DNA of 64,000 bases from Gammaproteobacteria bacterium (GTDB taxonomy: Bacteria > Pseudomonadota > Gammaproteobacteria > Coxiellales > Coxiellaceae). Each line of letters begins with the position of its first letter. The first letter of the stretch is position 1. The notes beneath the pieces are model-generated. The model was not told the DNA's origin, did not search any database, and saw only the letters and a list, made by a program, of their open reading frames with translations. The DNA is taken from NCBI GenBank assembly GCA_030425685.1, contig JAUIAD010000007.1, positions 62,001 through 126,000 on the forward strand, read 5' to 3'. A program made the position numbers and the translations under genes. This document shows positions 63,747-64,000 of this stretch, in pieces.

Positions 63747-64000
63747 TTAAGGGGCAAGCCTAACAATTTCCCACTCTTGTCCTTTTTTATCATAGCGAAA
63801 ACGGTCATGCAAACGGTGATCAGATCCAATCCAAAATTCGATGTTATTGGGGAGCAAGCGGAAACCACCCCAAAACTCAGGGCATGGCACCTCTTCATGA
63901 CCGGAAAAATAACGCGTATATTCCTCAAAGCGCGCCATCAAATGCTCGCGATTGGGAATAACCTCGCTCTGTTGCGATGCCCAAGCGCCTAGCTGGCTAT
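63747..64000 (-). CDS. pdxH: Pyridoxamine 5'-phosphate oxidase (5'-partial)
   Basis: The C-terminal 83 or so residues of PdxH, which oxidises pyridoxine or pyridoxamine 5'-phosphate to pyridoxal phosphate with FMN. It shows SQLGAWASQQSEVIPNRE, WGGFRLLPNNIEFWIG, RLHDRF and the terminal WEIVRLAP. The frame runs to the window end with no start, so the N-terminus lies beyond it. It is upstream of mmsA on the same strand with an 87-base gap, so probably separate. Confidence 0.92.
   Translation of the reverse strand, partial: SQLGAWASQQSEVIPNREHLMARFEEYTRYFSGHEEVPCPEFWGGFRLLPNNIEFWIGSDHRLHDRFRYDKKGQEWEIVRLAP

Noticed and set aside
63734..63928. 64-aa frame next to pdxH
   Set aside because: Alternative frame over the pdxH C-terminus; only the frame ending at 63747 matches PdxH.
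1..64000. tRNA, rRNA or riboswitch genes
   Set aside because: I looked for CCA-type stems, T-loop sequences and conserved riboswitch cores in the gaps and saw none; this is by eye and short RNAs could be missed.

Overview
The window reads as the chromosome of a low-GC (about 40 percent by eye) gammaproteobacterium with an intracellular lifestyle. The housekeeping genes (fumC, nagZ, lepB, ttcA, mltB, mltD, pdxH, hpt, thpR, DUF1820, DUF924) have gammaproteobacterial form. They are interleaved with large orphan proteins that look like host-directed effectors: a class II (edema factor/CyaA/ExoY type) adenylyl cyclase, a 732-aa protein ending in a CaaX box (CVLQ), a Ser-Asp repeat protein with nuclear-localisation-like basic clusters, and several polytopic or coiled-coil orphans. 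My inference is a member of the Legionellales or a Coxiella/Berkiella-like relative. No rRNA, tRNA or CRISPR array was found.

Layout. 1-4.1 kb: end of mltD, then a detached HMA-domain protein and a copper-type P-type ATPase with degenerate catalytic motifs. 4.4-10.8 kb: the Ser-Asp repeat protein, a small secreted protein, lepB and the adenylyl cyclase. 10.8-18 kb: a complete tripartite RND efflux operon (outer-membrane lipoprotein, adaptor, pump), then fumC. 18.2-22 kb: a forward run of DUF924, DUF1820, nagZ, an MscS channel and hpt. 22-31.5 kb: orphan and secreted proteins, an EamA transporter, a GIY-YIG nuclease, DoxX, ttcA overlapping a phytochelatin synthase, an SLC13 permease and thpR. 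31.6-35.4 kb: thioesterase-prpC-prpD with a truncated MFS remnant behind it, then bactofilin. 35.6-44.8 kb: DUF5993-DsbB, two large convergent orphans, a LemA-M48 protease pair, two tandem outer-membrane paralogues and a His/Arg-rich secreted protein. 45-54 kb: a solo RND pump, two MFS transporters, DUF937, MgtC and a DUF218 (ElyC/YdcF) protein. 54-60 kb: an LD-carboxypeptidase, a repeat-rich and G-poor stretch, a tyrosine recombinase, a YiiX-like hydrolase and a polytopic orphan. 60-64 kb: mltB, mmsB, mmsA and the end of pdxH.

How the genes fit together. Murein turnover is well represented (MltD, MltB, NagZ, S66 LD-carboxypeptidase, ElyC-like, bactofilin). MmsB/MmsA produce propionyl-CoA from valine, which PrpC/PrpD can take into the methylcitrate cycle; prpB is not here. 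Metal and thiol handling is suggested by the HMA protein, the P-type ATPase, the secreted phytochelatin synthase and DsbB. Two families of short palindromic repeats are scattered between genes, and a 31-bp perfect inverted repeat with nested hairpins lies about 560 bp upstream of the recombinase.

Most worth a second look: the adenylyl cyclase with every recognised catalytic residue in place, the CaaX-terminated protein, the degenerate P-type ATPase that itself ends in a CaaX-like CTLL, and the 31-bp inverted repeat beside the recombinase.
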